A stretch of 9,306 nt of DNA, from contig NZ_CALJRX010000201.1 in NCBI RefSeq assembly GCF_937976265.1, positions 1 through 9,306 on the forward strand, read 5' to 3'. This DNA comes from an uncultured Haemophilus sp. (lineage in GTDB: Bacteria; Pseudomonadota; Gammaproteobacteria; Enterobacterales; Pasteurellaceae). Shown here piece after piece: positions 5,345-9,306 of the stretch (position 1 is its first letter; every line of letters starts with the position of its first letter). The position numbers and the translations under genes were made by a program. A model generated the notes under the pieces. The model was given only the letters and a program-made list of their open reading frames with translations, did no database searches and was not told the DNA's origin.

Positions 5345-6298
5345 ATGGAAATGATACTTCGGTTATTGTTACGCCGATTGATGGCCTTGCCGGTCATGAT
5401 TCTAGGTGTAACAGCACTCGTTTTTGTGGTGCTTCAATTCACACCAGGTGATCCTGCTACGGTGGCATTGGGCGAAAGTGCGAGTGAAGCGGCCAAACAA
5501 CTTTACCGCGAATCACATGGTTTAAATGATCCACTCTTTGTTCAATATTTTCGTTTCTTAGGTAATTTACTTGTATTGGATTTTGGTGTGACGATGCCAC
5601 CAGAATTACCAATCAGTAGCATGCTAGCGAAATCTTTCCCAATCACTTTACAGCTTACCTTAATTGGTGTGGTGTTTGCGGCAGTCGTCTCTTTCTCATT
5701 AGGTGTACTCGCCGCACTTTATCGTGATAGCTGGGTAGACCAAGTGATTCGTTTAATCTCTGTTGCTGCGGTTGCAACACCATCATTCTGGTTAGGTATC
5801 TTACTTATTCAATGGTTCTCTTTGGAATTAGATTGGTTGCCTTCTGGTGGTTTTGTGCCATTTAGCGAAAGCCCAATGGGGTATATCAATTCCATGATTT
5901 TGCCATCTCTTGCACTTGCTGTGCCGGTATGTGCGTCATTAATTCGCGTGGTGCGTACAACCATGGTAGAAGAAATGGATAAAGACTATGTGAGAACCGC
6001 GATTGGTAACGGTGTACCTTATGCAACTGTTATTCGTCACAACGTATTACGCAATGCATTAATCACGCCTGTAACAGTATTAGGTTTACGTGTAGGTTAC
6101 TTACTTGGTGGTGCGGTAGTTATCGAACAAATCTTTGACTTACCGGGCATGGGTAAATTGATTTTTAACGGTATCGTCAATCACGACTTACACTTAGTAC
6201 AAGGTGTGGTTTTGACAATCGCTTTTACCTTCGTTTTAGTGAATATTATCGTTGATATTCTCTATGTGTTGATTAACCCTAAAATTCGGAGTCTATAA
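5345..6298 (+). CDS. ABC transporter permease, DppB/OppB/NikB-like
   Basis: First inner-membrane channel subunit of the importer. The 317-residue product has the family layout: a membrane helix right at the N-terminus (about 9-31), then LQFTPGDPA (30-38), HGLNDPLFVQYF and DFGVT in the first periplasmic region, and about five further membrane helices. The cytoplasmic EAA-type loop that contacts the ATPase is DYVRTAIGNGV...HNVLRNALITPV (from 214). The segment EQIFDLPGMG, common to DppB/OppB permeases, follows. ATG 5345 follows AGGAGA (5333-5338); Met3 at 5351 is a less well-spaced alternative. The stop overlaps the next start by one base (TAATG at 6296-6300), so translation is coupled. Its own CRP-type promoter lies upstream. 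Family call is firm; substrate is unknown. Confidence 0.93.
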   Translation: MEMILRLLLRRLMALPVMILGVTALVFVVLQFTPGDPATVALGESASEAAKQLYRESHGLNDPLFVQYFRFLGNLLVLDFGVTMPPELPISSMLAKSFPITLQLTLIGVVFAAVVSFSLGVLAALYRDSWVDQVIRLISVAAVATPSFWLGILLIQWFSLELDWLPSGGFVPFSESPMGYINSMILPSLALAVPVCASLIRVVRTTMVEEMDKDYVRTAIGNGVPYATVIRHNVLRNALITPVTVLGLRVGYLLGGAVVIEQIFDLPGMGKLIFNGIVNHDLHLVQGVVLTIAFTFVLVNIIVDILYVLINPKIRSL

Positions 6299-8274
6299 TG
6301 TTTCGTCAAGGTTTAGCAGATCGATTAGCTGCAAGCGGTGCGAGATTCCGAGCACTTTCCACCGCATCAAAAATTTCATTATTATTCTTAGTTTTCGTTG
6401 CTTTAGTGGCGGTGTTTGCCCCTTGGGTAGCAACACATGATCCATTAGAAGTGATCGCACGTATGCGTGCTCCAAGTGCAGAATATTGGTTTGGGACTGA
6501 TCGACTTGGTCGTGATATTTTCTCTCGTATTGTTTACGGTGCTCAAACGTCCTTATTTATCGGTTTAGGTGCGGTAGCTTGTGCCATTCTTTTCGGTAGT
6601 ATTTTAGGTGCAACTGCAGCCACATCCGAGAAATGGGGCAATGAAATTATCATGCGCTTAATGGATATTTTAATGGCCTTCCCAGGTATCGCGTTAGCAG
6701 CCGTGTTATTAGCAACCTTTGGTAACTCTGTACCGGTTATTATTATCACCATTGCTGTGGTTTATACTCCGCAACTTGCTCGTGTGGTGCGTGCGAATGT
6801 GGTATCACAATGGGATGAAGACTATGTACGTGCTGAGCGCGTTATTGGTGGTAGCCGTACTTATATTCTTCTCAAACACGTTGTACGTAATACCGCCGCA
6901 CCGGTTTTAGTCTTCGCAACGGTAATGGTGGCAGATGCTATTGTGTTTGAAGCCTCACTTTCTTTCTTAGGCGCAGGTGTACAACCACCACATCCTTCAT
7001 GGGGTAACATTCTTTCTGAAGGTCGTAACATCGTATTAAACGGTGCATGGTGGGCGACAACCTTTGCGGGTGTGATGATCCTATTAACCGTATTAGCCTT
7101 AAATATCTTGGCAGAAGGTTTGACTGATGCATTGGTTAATCCACGTTTGAAAGGCGGTAAAAAACCAGAAGGCAAATCAGATGAACGTCTTTCTACTGAC
7201 GTACAAGAAGCGCTTTCAGAAGGTCTTGCATTAAAACGTTACTTACTCAAATTACATGAAAAAGAAATCACCCGTACGAATCGTATGCAGTTAAATCCAA
7301 ATGCAAAACCGATTTTACAAGTGAAAAACTTATCAATCCGTTTCCCGAATCGTTATGGTGAAATTCCATTAGTGGATAACATCAGCTTCACTGTAAATGA
7401 AGGGGAAACCATGGGGTTAGTCGGTGAGTCTGGTTGTGGTAAATCCATTACCGCATTCTCTATCATGGGCTTGTTACCAAAAACAGCAAAAATCACTGGG
7501 GAAGTGCTTTTCACCGACCGCAGTGGTAAACAACACAGTTTACTTAACGCTAACAATCTAAGTGAATTGCGTGGTTCTGAAATTGCGATGATTTACCAAG
7601 ACTCTTTAAGTGCGTTAAACCCATCAATGCGTATTAAAGATCAAATGGCACAGCTCATTAAACGTGGCAGCCATCATACCGCAGAAAAATTGTTGGAATG
7701 GGTACACCTTGATCCTGAAAAAGTGTTAAACCGTTATCCGCATGAGCTTTCTGGTGGTCAACGTCAACGTGTGGTGATTGCAATGGCATTAACTCGTGAA
7801 CCGAAATTATTAATCGCTGATGAACCAACAACCGCATTAGACGTAACCGTTCAAGCTGAAGTCGTGAAATTATTGAATGAATTACGTGAAAAACTGGGAT
7901 TTGCAATGGTGTTTGTCAGCCACGATTTAGCATTGGTTGCACAGTTAGCTCACCACATTACCGTAATGTATGCGGGTCAAGTGGTTGAAATGGCGCCGAC
8001 TTCTTTATTGCTTGCTAATCCAACTCACGAATATACACGTGGCTTATTGGGTTCTGTCCTTTCAACTGAAGTCCGTGCGAAACGTTTATATCAAATTCCG
8101 GGCAGCGTTCCATCACCTTACGATTTTGCTACTGGCGACCGTTTTGCAAGTCGTTCATTACGACCAGATGCAAATCCGGATCAAAAATTGATATTAACCG
8201 CCGTGGAAGGCGAGCCGTCTCACTTGTGGGCTTCTCATTTAGCTAAGCCTGTAACGGAAGCGAAAGGAGCATAA
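6298..8274 (+). CDS. Fused ABC permease (DppC-like) and ATPase (DppD-like), single polypeptide
   Basis: One 658-residue chain holding two subunits that are normally separate. Residues 1 to about 285 are the second permease: a membrane helix at about 25-45, the DppC hallmark FGTDRLGRDIFSRIVYG (from 65), the EAA loop DYVRAERVIGGS...KHVVRN (from 175), and FLGAGVQPPHPSWG. A charged linker of about 50 residues follows. Residues from about 338 are the ATPase: Walker A G376-ESGCGKS, Q-loop YQDS, signature LSGGQ (484-488), Walker B LLIADE with D508/E509, and switch H542. All catalytic motifs are intact, so it should be active. The C-terminal tail (about 600-658) resembles the oligopeptide-transporter C-terminal domain (IPGSVPSPYDF) but has no cysteines where DppD/OppD proteins have four. 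Coupled to the upstream permease by TAATG overlap; the next gene starts 1 base after its stop. Confidence 0.93.
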   Translation: MFRQGLADRLAASGARFRALSTASKISLLFLVFVALVAVFAPWVATHDPLEVIARMRAPSAEYWFGTDRLGRDIFSRIVYGAQTSLFIGLGAVACAILFGSILGATAATSEKWGNEIIMRLMDILMAFPGIALAAVLLATFGNSVPVIIITIAVVYTPQLARVVRANVVSQWDEDYVRAERVIGGSRTYILLKHVVRNTAAPVLVFATVMVADAIVFEASLSFLGAGVQPPHPSWGNILSEGRNIVLNGAWWATTFAGVMILLTVLALNILAEGLTDALVNPRLKGGKKPEGKSDERLSTDVQEALSEGLALKRYLLKLHEKEITRTNRMQLNPNAKPILQVKNLSIRFPNRYGEIPLVDNISFTVNEGETMGLVGESGCGKSITAFSIMGLLPKTAKITGEVLFTDRSGKQHSLLNANNLSELRGSEIAMIYQDSLSALNPSMRIKDQMAQLIKRGSHHTAEKLLEWVHLDPEKVLNRYPHELSGGQRQRVVIAMALTREPKLLIADEPTTALDVTVQAEVVKLLNELREKLGFAMVFVSHDLALVAQLAHHITVMYAGQVVEMAPTSLLLANPTHEYTRGLLGSVLSTEVRAKRLYQIPGSVPSPYDFATGDRFASRSLRPDANPDQKLILTAVEGEPSHLWASHLAKPVTEAKGA

Positions 8275-8275
8275 T

Positions 8276-9088
8276 ATGAGCAGTAGTATTAAAGTCATTA
8301 AAGAACAAAACATCATCGATTTAGAAAATATCGTGGTGCAATTTCCTTCTCGCGACGGTTCATTGTTTGGACGTAAAAAATTCACTGCTGTGAATAATGT
8401 GAGTCTTGGCATTAAAGCGGGGGAAACCATTGGTTTAGTTGGGGAATCTGGTTGCGGGAAATCGACCTTAGCTAACGTAATCATTGGGCTTCTTAAACCG
8501 ACCTCTGGTTTAGTAAAATTCAACGGTTTACAAATGCAATATGGCAGCTCAGAAGCGAGAAAACAATTCGGTCGCCAAGTGTCGGTCATTTTCCAAGACC
8601 CGGCAACCGCACTGAATCCTCGTATGAAAGTGTTGGATATTTTGCGTGACCCAATGGATATTCACAATGTGTTACAACCCCATGAACGGGAAAAACGTGT
8701 GTATGACTTGCTTTCTCGCGTCGGTTTACCACGTTCTGCAGCACAAGTTGAGCCAACTCGTTTATCGGGCGGGCAAAAACAACGTGTAGCGATTGCACGT
8801 GCTTTAGCACTGAATCCAAAACTGATTGTTGCGGATGAGCCGACTTCTGCGCTAGACGTATCCGTTCGTGCTCAGGTATTAAACTTATTGGCAGATTTGA
8901 AAAAAGAACTCAATCTTGCCATGGTGTTTATCTCTCACGATATCCAAACCGTACGTCAAGTATCTGACCGTATTGTCGTGATGTACGGCGGTCAAATTTT
9001 GGAAACTGGTAGCACTGAAGATATTTTCAATCACCCAACAGTGGATTACACAAGAAAATTACTTGGTGTTGCACCATCGTTGTTATAA
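8276..9088 (+). CDS. ABC transporter ATP-binding protein, DppF/NikE-like (short form)
   Basis: Second cytoplasmic ATPase of the importer, pairing with the ATPase half of the fusion protein to form the nucleotide-binding dimer. The 270-residue chain shows Walker A G56-ESGCGKST64, Q-loop FQDP (Q107), the ALNPRM segment typical of oligopeptide-family ATPases, signature LSGGQ (163-167), Walker B LIVADE (D187, E188), D-loop SALD and switch H221. It stops soon after the ATPase core (HPTVDYTRKLLG...), lacking the extended C-terminal domain that many OppF/DppF proteins have. In length it is closer to nickel-type NikE, which is suggestive only. A good AGGAG (8265-8269) precedes ATG 8276. Last gene of the operon. 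Confidence 0.92.
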   Translation: MSSSIKVIKEQNIIDLENIVVQFPSRDGSLFGRKKFTAVNNVSLGIKAGETIGLVGESGCGKSTLANVIIGLLKPTSGLVKFNGLQMQYGSSEARKQFGRQVSVIFQDPATALNPRMKVLDILRDPMDIHNVLQPHEREKRVYDLLSRVGLPRSAAQVEPTRLSGGQKQRVAIARALALNPKLIVADEPTSALDVSVRAQVLNLLADLKKELNLAMVFISHDIQTVRQVSDRIVVMYGGQILETGSTEDIFNHPTVDYTRKLLGVAPSLL

Positions 9089-9117
9089 AACGAGTGAATA
9101 AAACATCTTAATTCATG

Positions 9118-9138
9118 ACCGCACTTTTAAAGTGCGGT
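9118..9138. repeat. Inverted pair of exact uptake signal sequences
   Basis: Two exact 9-mers in opposite orientation, three bases apart (9118-9126 on the - strand, 9130-9138 on the + strand). They are also the stem of the terminator described for this position. Confidence 0.85.
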
Positions 9139-9146
9139 TATTTTTT
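9118..9146 (+). terminator. Terminator formed by a head-to-head pair of uptake sequences
   Basis: ACCGCACTT (9118-9126) and AAGTGCGGT (9130-9138) are inverted uptake sequences that pair as an 8- to 9-bp GC-containing stem with a tiny AT loop, followed by TATTTTTT. It lies 29 bases after the last ATPase gene and fits a factor-independent terminator. Paired uptake sequences doubling as terminators are known in Haemophilus. Confidence 0.8.
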
Positions 9147-9226
9147 ATGATTTTTCTTGCATAGACTTGAAAACTTAGATAAAAGATTACTTATCTTTAC
9201 AGATGAATCGTAATTGTGGAGTAATT

Positions 9227-9306
9227 ATGCAAACTAAATTTAATTTATATCCTAAAGAACAATTACCTGAAAACTTTAAGTTTCCTCAGTCTTATATTGA
9301 TTTATC
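9227..9306 (+). CDS. Unrecognised protein, N-terminal 26 codons only
   Basis: An open frame starts at ATG 9227 after a GGAG site (9218-9221, 5 bases upstream) and runs off the window. The visible residues begin MQTKFNLYPKEQLPENFKFP and continue through QSYIDL; there is no signal peptide or membrane segment. This is too little to assign a family. It lies after the operon terminator, so it probably has its own promoter; an inverted repeat at 9177-9196 lies in the expected promoter region. Confidence 0.6.
   Translation, partial: MQTKFNLYPKEQLPENFKFPQSYIDL

Overview
The window looks like a chromosomal segment of a Haemophilus-type Pasteurellaceae. It is AT-rich, and the 9-bp DNA uptake signal of that lineage (AAGTGCGGT, or ACCGCACTT on the other strand) occurs at least seven times exactly, plus a one-mismatch copy, both inside genes and between them. 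Gene content fits this: the end of recD, a 215-residue glutaredoxin 2, yjjP/yjjB, a Dps-type ferritin and a peptide-family ABC importer. I cannot name the species from the sequence alone.

Left part (1-2590, + strand): the 3' end of recD runs with a 3-base gap into grxB. A 129-base spacer with a possible terminator and a consensus -10 box follows. Next come yjjP and yjjB, the two halves of the split ThrE-like exporter described in E. coli as a succinate exporter. A short terminator hairpin lies between yjjB and the convergent dps gene (2610-3092, - strand). The dps promoter and the promoter of the next gene diverge from one 355-base region.

Right part (3272-9138, + strand): a complete ABC importer of the dipeptide/oligopeptide/nickel (SBP_bac_5) family. 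The binding protein has a twin-arginine signal peptide and sits in its own transcription unit, closed by a strong terminator. The inner-membrane part follows as a tight three-gene operon: a DppB-like permease, a DppC-like permease fused to a DppD-like ATPase in one 658-residue chain, and a short DppF-like ATPase. The operon ends at a head-to-head uptake-sequence pair that can act as a terminator. A new, unrecognised gene begins at 9227 and runs off the window.

The most notable feature is regulatory. The binding-protein gene and the membrane operon have separate promoters that are recognisable copies of one another. Each has a perfect CRP site (TGTGA-N6-TCACA), a consensus TTGACA -35, a TATGAT -10, a conserved dyad across -10/+1 and a conserved 5'-leader block. 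The CRP sites sit at about -61.5 and -71.5, one helical turn apart. This suggests that binding protein and membrane complex are made from two parallel cAMP-CRP-controlled units under a second shared, unidentified regulator. The substrate is unknown. Also unusual are the Tat signal, the permease-ATPase fusion, the absence of cysteines in the ATPase C-terminal region and a CxxCH tail on Dps.
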